IMG/VR virus record: IMGVR_UViG_3300050132_000241
Coordinates: 1-47,933 of that record
DNA: 47,933 nucleotides
Strand: one strand, 5' to 3'
From: a virus
The position numbers and the translations under genes were made by a program. The notes beneath the pieces were generated by a model. It worked only from the letters and a program-made list of their open reading frames with translations. It was not told the DNA's origin and ran no database searches. Positions 1-6,583 of the stretch are shown here, piece after piece; positions within the stretch are counted from its first letter, which is position 1; the number at the start of each line of letters is the position of its first letter.

Positions 1-131
1 TGGATTCAACAAGGGAGGAGAGAAGAGAAGAGAATACGAATCTCTCGATTCATATACTCCTCTTAAAGCAGTACGTATTTGGTGCCCTTCTGGATGATCT
101 TGTGCCCCGAGGGCTAAGTCTTTGGAGCTGC
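1..131. repeat. direct repeat unit A, first copy
   Basis: This stretch recurs at 239-364, identical except for a 5-base deletion within the purine-rich GA tract. Its first 14 bases also form the last 14 bases of the window (47920-47933). No gene is seen. Together with unit B it makes an A-B-A arrangement at the left end and B-A(partial) at the right end. It contains a short hairpin around GAATC/GATTC (about 40-53). Confidence 0.9.
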
Positions 132-252
132 TCAGAGTTATATCCCTTTAAGGGATATTCTCTTCTCTCCTCCCCTTAGAATCATTGGCTTAATGTGTTG
201 AGGGCGGAGGATTAAGTTCCCTCTTCACACCTGCAACTTGGATTCAACAAGG
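126..252. repeat. 127-bp exact repeat of the right contig end (unit B plus edges)
   Basis: Positions 126-252 are identical to 47807-47933; the match stops at 125 versus 47806. A 127-base exact overlap equals a common assembler k-mer size, so it probably marks where a circular or terminally redundant genome was cut open inside a repeat. Biological terminal repeats cannot be excluded. Unit B contains the near-palindrome ATATCCCTT-T-AAGGGATAT at 139-157 and no gene. Confidence 0.9.
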
Positions 253-269
253 GAGGAGAGAAGAGAATA
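156..269. repeat. 19-bp perfect inverted repeat spanning units B and A'
   Basis: Bases 156-174 (pyrimidine-rich) are the exact reverse complement of 251-269 (purine-rich), with a 76-base spacer. The arms come from two different repeat units, so the A-B-A order produces a large hairpin. It may act as an mRNA end or processing signal between early genes, or be a recombination hot spot; neither is shown. Confidence 0.75.
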
Positions 270-364
270 CGAATCTCTCGATTCATATACTCCTCTTAAA
301 GCAGTACGTATTTGGTGCCCTTCTGGATGATCTTGTGCCCCGAGGGCTAAGTCTTTGGAGCTGC
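239..364. repeat. direct repeat unit A', second copy
   Basis: Second copy of unit A, 5 bases shorter. The 3' end of the minus-strand gene at 347-553 lies inside it, so the last seven residues of that protein are encoded by repeat sequence. Confidence 0.9.
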
Positions 365-553
365 GATTCCGTCGATAGAAATTAGAGTAATCCCTACCTC
401 CGGAAAGAAGTTAATCGCCAGATCCCCCTGGAGGTTATCCGTGGGGTCTTTTGAGAGGAAATATTTCTCCTCATCTAGTGTATTAACACGAGCGAGGAGA
501 GTAATGGAACGTGCAATGGTTTTAGGGTAAAGAGGGGTAGGGAGAGTTGACAT
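347..553 (-). CDS. hypothetical early protein, 68 aa
   Basis: Not recognised. Its ATG overlaps the stop of the upstream acidic-protein gene as TAATG at 551-555, which implies translational coupling and supports the reading. No membrane segment or known motif is visible. The C-terminus runs into repeat unit A', so the stop may have been created by the repeat. It is the last gene of the leftmost early unit before the contig junction. Confidence 0.6.
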   Translation of the reverse strand: MSTLPTPLYPKTIARSITLLARVNTLDEEKYFLSKDPTDNLQGDLAINFFPEVGITLISIDGIAAPKT

Positions 554-801
554 TAGTCCTCTTCATCCTCTTCTTCATCCTCATCGTATTCTCCAAAATC
601 TGCATCCTCCGCTTCCCTGTCTTCAATATACACGAGAGCAGATTCCCAGGCTTCATCTTCAGTTTTCTCGCGGAACCCAAGCGAGATTGCATCCTCTGTT
701 TTATCAGAGAGAATAACATACTCAGCATCTTCGATATTCCATGCGTAAGCTTCGGGGTGTTTTGCGAGAACTACATCTTTTGTACTAATTTCACTGGGCA
801 T
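553..801 (-). CDS. acidic hypothetical protein, 82 aa
   Basis: A small acidic protein whose last 20 residues are almost all Asp and Glu. No family is recognised. Such acidic tails occur in DNA-mimic or protein-binding early phage proteins, but nothing here proves that. It is the first gene behind the promoter and dyad at 820-878, with a GTGAGGAAT ribosome site just upstream of ATG. It is coupled to the following 68-aa gene by a stop/start overlap. Confidence 0.75.
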   Translation of the reverse strand: MPSEISTKDVVLAKHPEAYAWNIEDAEYVILSDKTEDAISLGFREKTEDEAWESALVYIEDREAEDADFGEYDEDEEEDEED

Positions 802-819
802 AGATTCCTCACTTTCTCA

Positions 820-848
820 ATGTTACGCCCCGCGAGGGGGGTTGTCAA
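820..848 (-). promoter_or_regulatory. sigma70-like promoter P1 (minus strand)
   Basis: On the minus strand, TTGACA (843-848) is followed after 17 bases by TAACAT (820-825). It lies directly upstream of the 82-aa gene starting at 801. The dyad at 854-878 sits 5 bases behind the -35 box, as at the two sister promoters. Confidence 0.75.
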
Positions 849-853
849 GGGGT

Positions 854-878
854 TAAGTGCGTGAAAAAGAGGCATTTA
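854..878. promoter_or_regulatory. putative operator dyad 1, TAAGTG-N13-CATTTA
   Basis: Half sites at 854-859 and 873-878 separated by 13 bases, with one mismatch in the distal half. Two further copies with the same 13-base spacing lie at 3825-3849 and 41881-41905, each behind a minus-strand -35 box. An additional CACTTA half site lies at 890-895. A second inverted repeat, GTGAAAAAG/CTTTTTCAC (861-869, 884-892), overlaps and could act as a weak terminator for the upstream gene. Confidence 0.7.
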
Positions 879-888
879 GGCGGCTTTT

Positions 889-1134
889 TCACTTATTTTT
901 CACATGCAAAGAGGCGGCGTTCTGCGCTACCCACTGAGAGAGATGTGTTTCTCCACAGAGGCATATATCCCCCTTAGTGAAAGCTCCGATACTAAAGGGG
1001 GATATGTTAATAGCTATAGGATAGGGAATAACGAACCCTGGTAGCTGCCTGCGAACAAGGAACCAGTGATTAGTTTCCTTTCTCTCCTCTTTACACCCAG
1101 GATAATCACACGTTACACGTGTGGATATTCCCAT
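889..1134 (-). CDS. small zinc-finger-like protein, 81 aa
   Basis: Cys9, Cys14, Cys58 and Cys60, with a nearby His64, could form one zinc site. The spacing does not match a named finger that I recognise. The ATG is preceded by GGAGG at good distance. The stop abuts the dyad/terminator region at 854-895, so this gene ends the transcription unit upstream of P1. Function unknown. Confidence 0.75.
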   Translation of the reverse strand: MGISTRVTCDYPGCKEERKETNHWFLVRRQLPGFVIPYPIAINISPFSIGAFTKGDICLCGETHLSQWVAQNAASLHVKNK

Positions 1135-1136
1135 TT

Positions 1137-1490
1137 TTACCTCCGGCTAAGGAGTTCCTCCGTAGCGTTCTTCGTGGGTTGGATTTTGTTCAGCCAGATT
1201 TTCTTCAATTCCTCCAAGCACTCGATGATGGTGTCTTGGCGAGAGTTGAAGATAGCGTAGGAGTTCTTTCCGTATTGCTCCCGAAAACGAACTACAGAAG
1301 CGTAGTATTGTTTCATCCCTGGGAGGTAAGAGATAGTAATCCCAGGGCAGGAGGGGTCGTTAGGGTAGAATTCCTGAAGAGATCGTACCATGAGGTCAAG
1401 ATCAAGGAGAATCTGAGAGGGGGCCTTGACTTTCCGGGTACGTTTGATACCAGCGCGCGTAGTTGTTGAAGTTGGATTCTTAGTGGCCAT
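1137..1490 (-). CDS. basic hypothetical protein, 117 aa
   Basis: I place the start at the ATG at 1490, which has AAGGAG nine to ten bases upstream; an 18-residue extension in the same frame has no ribosome site and overlaps the neighbour. The N-terminal 25 residues are rich in Thr, Lys and Arg; the remainder looks like a compact alpha/beta domain with no known motif. It lies 2 bases downstream of the membrane-protein gene and 2 bases before the zinc-finger gene, so it is one link of an early operon. Confidence 0.75.
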   Translation of the reverse strand: MATKNPTSTTTRAGIKRTRKVKAPSQILLDLDLMVRSLQEFYPNDPSCPGITISYLPGMKQYYASVVRFREQYGKNSYAIFNSRQDTIIECLEELKKIWLNKIQPTKNATEELLSRR

Positions 1491-1491
1491 G

Positions 1492-1698
1492 TTAGCGTTG
1501 CTCCTTTTCCTTGTATTCGTGATATGCGTAATCCAAACCGCCACCTATCCAGAGAAGGATTATGATAGCGGCGAGGATTATTTCCCGCGAGAAATCAGAT
1601 TGGTAGTCGCAGATTGCTATAATAAGTAACACGTCTGCGAGCCAGATTGTTATGCGAAGAGCTGAACGTTTTACACTCATGCGCATTTCGCTGTTCAT
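1492..1698 (-). CDS. small membrane protein, 68 aa, two TM segments
   Basis: Start chosen at 1698 because AAGGAGG precedes it; an upstream in-frame start lacks one. Two hydrophobic segments (about residues 16-30 and 38-53) are separated by a short polar loop and followed by a charged Tyr/Glu/Lys-rich tail. Could be a superinfection-exclusion, holin-like or host-takeover membrane peptide. Its place among early genes argues against a main holin, but this is inference. Confidence 0.75.
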   Translation of the reverse strand: MNSEMRMSVKRSALRITIWLADVLLIIAICDYQSDFSREIILAAIIILLWIGGGLDYAYHEYKEKEQR

Positions 1699-1745
1699 TC
1701 TTAATCCTCCTTGGATTAAAATGTAGCCTGGAACTTGAGATCCAG

Positions 1746-1816
1746 TCCCCTTTAGGGGGAGCCACATTACATGAGTGAGTTATGGGGTAATACTGCGACT
1801 GTAAAACTCACTCATG
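1746..1816. repeat. intergenic stem-loops (12-bp perfect inverted repeat and a small hairpin)
   Basis: Arms 1770-1781 and 1805-1816 are perfect reverse complements with a 23-base loop. A second hairpin, TCCCC/GGGGA, sits at 1746-1760 directly before the next gene's ribosome site. There is no T tract, so this is not a standard rho-independent terminator. Confidence 0.8.
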
Positions 1817-1839
1817 CTCTCTGTGTTTAGGGAGCTTTA

Positions 1840-2304
1840 TTAAGGCGTCTCCCGCATATACGCCTCCTCTCTAATTGTGATCTGCAAGTCTCTATCTCCT
1901 TCGGAAGGAGAGGAAAAGTCATTATCGAGTAGGGAAAGAAAACCCTTGTACTCTGCGTTACTCCAGTGTGTTACTGCGGAGATGATTTTGTCTCTTGTCT
2001 TTCCAGTGCATTTAAAATCATCCACGATGATAAAAGAAGTAGCAGCAACGTCCCCTTCGATCATGTGCGGAGAGTGCTTACTCGTGTCAGTATCTTTCCG
2101 TACTACGATGAGGGGTTTTTTGAGGAGAAATGCAACCACTGGAGCGGTGAGGCCACCTGAAACGCCGGTATAAGCAATGGCGTCAAATTCTACGTTGCTC
2201 TCTTGAAGAGTTTTAATGCTTTTGGTAAAATGCTCTTCTACTTTTTCCGAATCAAGAGCGAAGCCTAGATAGTCTGAGCGAATAATAGGCTCATGTAAGT
2301 TCAT
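1840..2304 (-). CDS. phosphoribosyltransferase-like protein, 154 aa
   Basis: Residues 91-103 match the PRPP-binding loop of type I phosphoribosyltransferases: a hydrophobic strand, two consecutive Asp (95-96), then a small residue, Thr-Gly-Lys-Thr. An upstream Thr-Gly-Val-Ser-Gly-Gly segment (46-51) fits the pyrophosphate-binding loop. These enzymes transfer ribose 5-phosphate to a base; the substrate here (purine, orotate or other) cannot be read. The start overlaps the upstream gene as ATGA (2301-2304). A role in nucleotide salvage is likely; a regulatory role is possible. Confidence 0.75.
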   Translation of the reverse strand: MNLHEPIIRSDYLGFALDSEKVEEHFTKSIKTLQESNVEFDAIAYTGVSGGLTAPVVAFLLKKPLIVVRKDTDTSKHSPHMIEGDVAATSFIIVDDFKCTGKTRDKIISAVTHWSNAEYKGFLSLLDNDFSSPSEGDRDLQITIREEAYMRETP

Positions 2305-2516
2305 AGAGAGTCCTCCTCTTTTTCCTCAGCTTCTCTTAAAAGCGTAACCGCGTCGAGTGGGGAGAGGATTCCTTCGAAACGCGGTGCTGGGTTTTTACGG
2401 AAAGCAGAGGGGGTATATGCTCCTGGTTCATTTGCGGGAGGAGCATTTACGGAGAGGGAATCCGCTACGATACGATGCGCGATTGCGCGTGCGAAGGTTT
2501 CACAAGGTTTGGGCAT
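2301..2516 (-). CDS. hypothetical protein, 71 aa
   Basis: Not recognised. It is rich in Pro and Ala, with a Glu-rich C-terminus. GAGGGGAT precedes the ATG, and the gene sits between two closely packed genes with a 4-base overlap downstream, so it is very likely translated. Possibly a small regulatory or structural early protein. Confidence 0.7.
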   Translation of the reverse strand: MPKPCETFARAIAHRIVADSLSVNAPPANEPGAYTPSAFRKNPAPRFEGILSPLDAVTLLREAEEKEEDSL

Positions 2517-2517
2517 T

Positions 2518-2760
2518 TTATTTTAATCCCCTCTTCGCCTTGCGTACGAAACGGACAGCACGGATAAGAACTTCGCGTTCGTGCTTCAACGCTTCCAGGG
2601 AAAGATTCATGCGATTCCGAACAGGCTTCCTGATCTCAACAGAGAGAGAAACCTCTTTCCCGTTCTCATCCTTCGTTAGGCGCTGTTCCTCTACGGTTTT
2701 ATACGTAGTAGGAAGGATTCCAATTCTGCGAATTCGACGTGCGAGAGTAGTGCTGCTCAT
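2518..2760 (-). CDS. basic hypothetical protein, 80 aa
   Basis: Highly basic (many Arg and Lys), with a predicted helix over the last 35 residues. Such composition would suit nucleic-acid binding, but no fold is recognised. GGAG precedes the ATG at a suitable distance. The gene ends 1 base before the next start. It follows the structured intergenic element at 2848-2921 and probably begins a new operon segment. Confidence 0.7.
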   Translation of the reverse strand: MSSTTLARRIRRIGILPTTYKTVEEQRLTKDENGKEVSLSVEIRKPVRNRMNLSLEALKHEREVLIRAVRFVRKAKRGLK

Positions 2761-2784
2761 ATGATTCTCCGATTCTTTTTCAAG

Positions 2785-2810
2785 TTTCTCCCCCCTTTAA
2801 GGGGGGGGAT
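2785..2810. repeat. CCCC-TTTAA-GGGG hairpin upstream of the 80-aa gene
   Basis: A run of C, TTTAA and a run of G form a short strong stem just ahead of the ribosome site. The same C-run/TTTA/G-run design recurs in other early gaps (1746-1760, 46391-46411, 47098-47121). Confidence 0.6.
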
Positions 2811-2847
2811 TCTTCCTCTTTCGAGGGAGCACAAGCTAATAATGCTG

Positions 2848-2921
2848 TGCCCTCGACGCACCGTATGAGGTTATTACCTCGTCTACGAGGAGTGTTAATT
2901 TTAACTCATGCGTCGAGGGCA
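2848..2921. repeat. branched stem-loop element in an early gap
   Basis: A 13-bp perfect stem (2848-2860 with 2909-2921) encloses 48 bases containing three smaller hairpins: GAGGT/ACCTC (2867-2880), CTCG/CGAG (2878-2889) and GTTAA/TTAAC (2894-2905). The first two overlap by three bases and are therefore alternatives. No reading frame covers it. It could be a structured RNA, an mRNA processing site or a protein-binding DNA element. Tissue of the 2761-3016 gap outside this and the 2785 hairpin shows nothing else. Confidence 0.7.
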
Positions 2922-3016
2922 GAGCACCTGCTCCACAGGGACTGCCACTTGAAAGGTTAATACTGCTTATTCTGCTTATACCCCAGGGGTTGAAGAAAGA
3001 ACCTATAGAATAGCGG

Positions 3017-3562
3017 CTACGCCGCGCTTTCTTCTTCAGGGGGTGGATCTGTAGCTTGCGCTACTTGTGTATCCTCAAGATACTGCTCTTCCTTTCCCGC
3101 ATACCTCTCAGGTATAGTTCCTGAAAGACCAGAGAGGAAATCAATCTCATTAGAATCCCCTTCAAATGGAGTTTCTTCCGCTGTCTGGAGTTTAATCCTC
3201 GCAGCAGCAATTGCATCAAGATCCACATCCCTTAAAATAGAGGGAGATTCAAGAATCTCAATCGGACGAATAAATCCTGAGAGAGAGACCCCGATTGTTT
3301 TCGTAAGCGTAGGAGCTTGATAGCTAAATCTCCCGCCTGCATCCTTCTCCGCTTTCCGAAACATCGCAATAACTCCTCCCATTAGGGAATCTACGAGGGA
3401 AGGAGTATAAGAGATCGAAGCCGCATCAAGGCGCCTTCGGAGAAGCATACATATCCCTTGCTTCAACATCTCAGGAGAGGGATCTTTCTCCATTCTCCAC
3501 TCAAGAGCCTCTTGATATACCTCTCGGCATATAAGCTGTGTTGGTGTCTTAATTCTTGGCAT
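3017..3562 (-). CDS. hypothetical early protein, 181 aa
   Basis: Not recognised. A helical N-terminal half and an acidic Pro/Glu-rich C-terminal 30 residues are visible. AAGGAAT lies before the ATG, and the start overlaps the end of the upstream 71-aa gene by 14 bases. It is the second gene of the unit driven by promoter P2. Confidence 0.75.
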   Translation of the reverse strand: MPRIKTPTQLICREVYQEALEWRMEKDPSPEMLKQGICMLLRRRLDAASISYTPSLVDSLMGGVIAMFRKAEKDAGGRFSYQAPTLTKTIGVSLSGFIRPIEILESPSILRDVDLDAIAAARIKLQTAEETPFEGDSNEIDFLSGLSGTIPERYAGKEEQYLEDTQVAQATDPPPEEESAA

Positions 3563-3764
3563 TTAAATTCCTTCCCTCATGAACGGACCTAATAGCCCCA
3601 ATTATAGAACTAATAAATCCATGTGATTGAGAAATCCCATGCTTTGCATGATATGCTTTTACAATTCTCTTAAGAGAATCGTAGGGAATATCCCTGAGAA
3701 TAAACTCTTCTCTTGGGATTGAATTATAAATCTTTTCTGCTAACTCAGGTATTAGTAAAAGCAT
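3549..3764 (-). CDS. hypothetical early protein, 71 aa
   Basis: The start at 3764 is chosen because TGGAGAT precedes it and because promoter P2 (-10 at 3789-3794) would start transcription near 3783, inside the longer in-frame reading that begins at 3842. No function recognised; two helical segments are likely. First gene of its unit. Confidence 0.7.
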   Translation of the reverse strand: MLLLIPELAEKIYNSIPREEFILRDIPYDSLKRIVKAYHAKHGISQSHGFISSIIGAIRSVHEGRNLNAKN

Positions 3765-3788
3765 GGGCTTATCTCCAGTTATGTGTAA

Positions 3789-3818
3789 AGTATACTCCTG
3801 GGGGGTAGGGGTTGTCAA
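3789..3818 (-). promoter_or_regulatory. sigma70-like promoter P2 (minus strand)
   Basis: TTGACA (3813-3818, minus strand) and TATACT (3789-3794) are separated by 18 bases. The putative operator dyad lies 6 bases behind the -35 box. It drives the 3764-3017 unit. Confidence 0.8.
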
Positions 3819-3824
3819 GCGGGG

Positions 3825-3849
3825 TAAGTGGTTTGTTTTCATGCACTTG
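3825..3849. promoter_or_regulatory. putative operator dyad 2, TAAGTG-N13-CACTTG
   Basis: Half sites 3825-3830 and 3844-3849 with a 13-base spacer, the same geometry as the dyads at 854-878 and 41881-41905. Confidence 0.75.
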
Positions 3850-3898
3850 TACCCCCCCTACCCCCTACCGACCGGAGTGAACCCGTCCACACCAAAAA

Positions 3899-4206
3899 CT
3901 CGCCGACCGCTGCCCATGAAAAAGGGAACCGAGTGCGCTTGCACTCTTCTCCTCTATTAAGCCTCTCTGGTATAAATCTCCGCTAGGAGAGAAGAAGCTT
4001 AATAGAATAGAAGTTTTATAAGAATATAAAATAAATATATATAATAAAATAAATATATATAATAAAAAATATATTAAAAATCATATATTTTATAATAAGA
4101 TAAAAAGAAGAAAGAGAATAAGAAATCCTCTCCTCTTATATCTCTCCGTTATAGGAGAATGAGAAAAGTTAACTTGGTCCCTTTTTCCAGCCAAGTGGTC
4201 GGCGAG
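3899..4206. other. candidate replication origin: AT-rich tract within a two-block inverted repeat
   Basis: Outer 10-bp blocks at 3899-3908 and 4197-4206 are exact reverse complements, as are inner 10-bp blocks at 3918-3927 and 4178-4187; the gap between blocks is 9 bases on both sides. Inside, CTCC/GGAG hairpins flank about 100 bases of nearly pure A and T (4015-4115), including a repeated AAATAAATATATATAATA. There is no gene. Paired protein-binding arms around a DNA-unwinding element is a typical origin design; function is inferred. Confidence 0.6.
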
Positions 4207-4421
4207 AAAATGGGGTGGTAGGGTTCAGACTCTCAGTAGGTAGGTAGGTACCCCTAACTAACTGAAAACACTGAACTTATCTCCCCCTGGGGTACCCACC
4301 CCCCAATACACTAAAAAGAGAGTTCATAAGAGAGCCTACTCCGCAGGAGAGTCCCCTTCGGGGAAGAGAGAGTGTATCTCCCTGAGAGGAGACAAGGAGC
4401 TATACTAGCCTCCTTCTCCTC
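4207..4421. other. gene-free stretch with short repeats and hairpins
   Basis: Contains tandem TAGG tetranucleotides (about 4235-4250), a CCC-loop-GGG hairpin with a TTC core (4351-4365), and AGGAGCTA/TAGCTCCT arms (about 4395-4435) that overlap the end of the next gene and may terminate or stabilise its mRNA. No reading frame with a ribosome site is seen. Confidence 0.5.
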
Positions 4422-4772
4422 TTAGAGCGTAGCTCCTTTTCTTAATTGCTCACGGATTCTATTATACAGCTCCGTAGCAACTATCCTCTCTTTCGTTGAC
4501 GTGAGAGAATCCCAATATGAGAATCCCATGAACTCTACCACGTCTTCTGTGATAATCCTCCGCACGATATGCTGTACAGAGAGTTTCCCATTTGACGGCC
4601 TATCCTCTCTTGATGCTTTCCCATCAAAGGATGATACTCTTCGAGCCTCTCTCTGTGAGCTAAGATGTAACCGTTCCCCTTCCGCTATCAACTCCGCAGT
4701 AGAGAACGGCTTAGGGAGTTTACTCAACTTCGCAAACGCTAACTCCATTGCAGATACCTTAGAGAGAGGCAT
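4422..4772 (-). CDS. hypothetical early protein, 116 aa
   Basis: Start at 4772 preferred because AGGAGGTG precedes it; a 31-residue upstream extension overlaps the neighbour. A helical N-terminal region resembling a small DNA-binding or winged-helix domain is possible, but no motif is certain. Its start overlaps the end of the upstream gene by 14 bases. Confidence 0.75.
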   Translation of the reverse strand: MPLSKVSAMELAFAKLSKLPKPFSTAELIAEGERLHLSSQREARRVSSFDGKASREDRPSNGKLSVQHIVRRIITEDVVEFMGFSYWDSLTSTKERIVATELYNRIREQLRKGATL

Positions 4773-4968
4773 GGTATAACACCTCCTCTTTAGTATCCGG
4801 TGCGATGAAAATCCGTGCATGCTCCACGATGAAAGACTCCGCCGCATGTATCCTATTCCGTCCAAGCGGTCTTACCGTCACCGCGCAGATGTTATCTTGA
4901 CACGCAATAGATACATTCCTGTACCTATCCCTAAGCGTGAGCGCTAACTCGTCCTCAAATTCTTCCAT
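4759..4968 (-). CDS. hypothetical protein, 69 aa
   Basis: Not recognised; a mixed alpha/beta pattern with two Cys (23, 28). GGGAGGAT precedes the ATG well. Lies just downstream of the 5016-5065 stem-loop, so it may be translated from a processed or reinitiated transcript. Confidence 0.7.
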   Translation of the reverse strand: MEEFEDELALTLRDRYRNVSIACQDNICAVTVRPLGRNRIHAAESFIVEHARIFIAPDTKEEVLYHASL

Positions 4969-4993
4969 ACTTGTATCCTCCCAGACTCTTCAG

Positions 4994-5065
4994 TATGTGC
5001 ATAACACATAGACACTTAAGCGTATCAGGTATTAACCAATCAAGGTATGAACCTGATACGCTTAA
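4994..5065. repeat. intergenic stem-loops with a 15-bp perfect inverted repeat
   Basis: Arms 5016-5030 and 5051-5065 are perfect reverse complements with a 20-base loop. A smaller hairpin TATGTG/CACATA (4994-5010) follows in the minus direction. No T tract. Located between the 164-residue gene and the 69-aa gene. Confidence 0.85.
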
Positions 5066-5088
5066 ATGTTTCGTCTTTTACTGACCTA

Positions 5089-5580
5089 TTACTTCAGGCT
5101 TGACGCCGACACGTCAAACAACTTGCACGCTGCTACAATGCCCGCGTCCTGTGATGTGCGGTCAAGCTGAATCTTAACGCTCTTGAGGCATTTAATTGCC
5201 TCTTTCACATCCGGCATTTCATCTGCAATCGCACTCAGACGCCGCTCACTCTCTGCCTTTGATGCGCTGTTACTCGACGTTAGTGCTGGAATATTGAGAC
5301 GAATGGATGTAATCCATCCAGGTCGCAAAGATGACGCAAGTTTACCATTCGCCTCTTTGACCATCTGTCGAATCACATACAGCATCACCGGATTAGTAAT
5401 CGCCGGATACTTCGCAGCCGTAACCTGTTGCACTTCCGATGGGAGCGCTGCATACTTCAATTCCAACGCTCCCTTCTGCTCTTGCGTCAACACGTCAAGT
5501 ACATTCGATGCACTCAGGGAAGCAATCGCTTCCAGCGCTGCCACTTCAACGATTGCGCTACCGCTCTGATTCTGACTCAT
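5089..5580 (-). CDS. hypothetical early protein, 163 aa (first minus-strand gene)
   Basis: Start at 5580 (Met-Ser-Gln) with GGAGGAT before it; a 7-residue extension is possible. Ala/Ser/Lys-rich and largely helical; no known family. Its codon choice is richer in G and C than that of its neighbours. As the first gene left of the divergent region it is likely expressed very early. Confidence 0.75.
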   Translation of the reverse strand: MSQNQSGSAIVEVAALEAIASLSASNVLDVLTQEQKGALELKYAALPSEVQQVTAAKYPAITNPVMLYVIRQMVKEANGKLASSLRPGWITSIRLNIPALTSSNSASKAESERRLSAIADEMPDVKEAIKCLKSVKIQLDRTSQDAGIVAACKLFDVSASSLK

Positions 5581-6347
5581 TTTGAATCCTCCAAGATTCA
5601 CGCGCTTTCGCGCTATTCAATCCAGTTACAAATGGACTGACCTATGCGGAGGTAAACCATAGGTCAGGCCACTCCCCTTGCTATCAGGGAACCTGCTGCC
5701 AGCTTAGACTCTGGTCTTTACTATGCTTCAATCCGTTCTATGGGCCATGCAAAGGCATGACCAAAGGAAAGCTAAGCGTAGTGAAATAAATTATCAAATA
5801 ACAATTACATCCTTCCCCTGGGGGAAGCTCGCATGATGCGCACGCGATACGTTCTCTCTTCCGAGATTCCTGTGAATCCTTCACAGGTAGGTCTTACATA
5901 TAGCGCGATATTAGAATCGCATGGACTAAGGTTTGATGTACTTTGCCCATGCTTTAAATATACTCGCATCTAAGGACGATTGCAAGCGATTAGGATATTT
6001 ATTTTCATTCATTTTATCCTTGACAACTCTATGCTAACTATGCTAGGCGAACAGCTATATGATTACTCTTAACTCAATCGTTACTACCTTTGGAGCTATT
6101 AACTATTTTATAACTACTAACTCGCCCGCCTCAAAAATTCGAGTTAGTGAAATTTATGAGGGGGACTCTAAACATAAATTTTTCCTAAAATAGTACCTCC
6201 CCCTAATACAAGAGTGATATATAGTAGAGAGGGGAGTTAGGGGAATAACCTCTAAGCAGCGCGCTTCCCCTCCGGGGGTGGGTGGAATTTTAGCCTCGAA
6301 AATACATCCAGCCGCCTGTGCGCGGCCTGCTTCGTGCCTAAAGATGC
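5581..6347. promoter_or_regulatory. divergent control region between early and late genes
   Basis: About 770 bases without a convincing gene. Perfect inverted repeats: 5637-5646/5658-5667 (10 bp, 11-base loop), 5812-5818/5821-5827, and 5869-5876/5880-5887 (8 bp, 3-base loop). A direct repeat CTATGCTA occurs at 6029-6036 and 6038-6045 just after a TTGACA (6020-6025). AAATTTATG/CATAAATTT arms lie near 6150-6180. The early promoter for the 5580 gene must be here, but I cannot assign it. Confidence 0.55.
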
Positions 6348-6377
6348 TTGACACGCGCCCCACGTAAGGGCTATCAT
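6348..6377 (+). promoter_or_regulatory. late promoter (plus strand)
   Basis: TTGACA (6348-6353), 18-base spacer, TATCAT (6372-6377). It lies just upstream of the AGGAGGG ribosome site and ATG of the first late gene at 6400. It lacks the TAAGTG dyad found behind the minus-strand promoters, which fits separate control. Confidence 0.7.
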
Positions 6378-6399
6378 TAAAAGATAGGAGGGCACTCCA

Positions 6400-6582
6400 A
6401 TGTCTGAGTCTCATGCGATCCCGGAATCTATCGACCAAAAGAGAGAGAATTCCTCGCGGATACCTGACGAAATCGAGCCACCGCATCTTTCGGATGCGCT
6501 CGCTCGCTCGGAGATAGGGAGTGCCCTCCTGAAGCATTTCTCGAAGTATGGGGATATATATGTAAGACCAAGGGAGCTTTAA
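6400..6582 (+). CDS. hypothetical protein, 60 aa (first late gene)
   Basis: Strong AGGAGGG seven to eight bases before ATG. Hydrophilic N-terminus and one helix near the C-terminus; not recognised. It ends 1 base before the TerS start, so it is translated from the same late mRNA and might be a packaging accessory. The longer opposite-strand frame 6154-6537 is rejected. Confidence 0.7.
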   Translation: MSESHAIPESIDQKRENSSRIPDEIEPPHLSDALARSEIGSALLKHFSKYGDIYVRPREL

Positions 6583-6583
6583 G

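Noticed and set aside
2841-2925. tRNA gene
   Set aside because: The branched shape lacks a seven-pair acceptor stem, T-loop consensus and CCA-proximal signals.
4015-4115. AT-rich tract as a mere low-complexity artefact
   Set aside because: Rejected as the explanation because it is framed symmetrically by two inverted blocks with equal gaps.
4994-5018. Fourth dyad-like site TATGTG-N13-CACTTA
   Set aside because: Spacing fits but one half is mismatched, and no -35/-10 pair lies at the expected place on the minus strand; part of it is explained by the local hairpins.
6154-6537. 127-aa minus-strand reading frame
   Set aside because: It covers the late promoter and the start of the first late gene, lacks a ribosome site and has a shadow-like composition.
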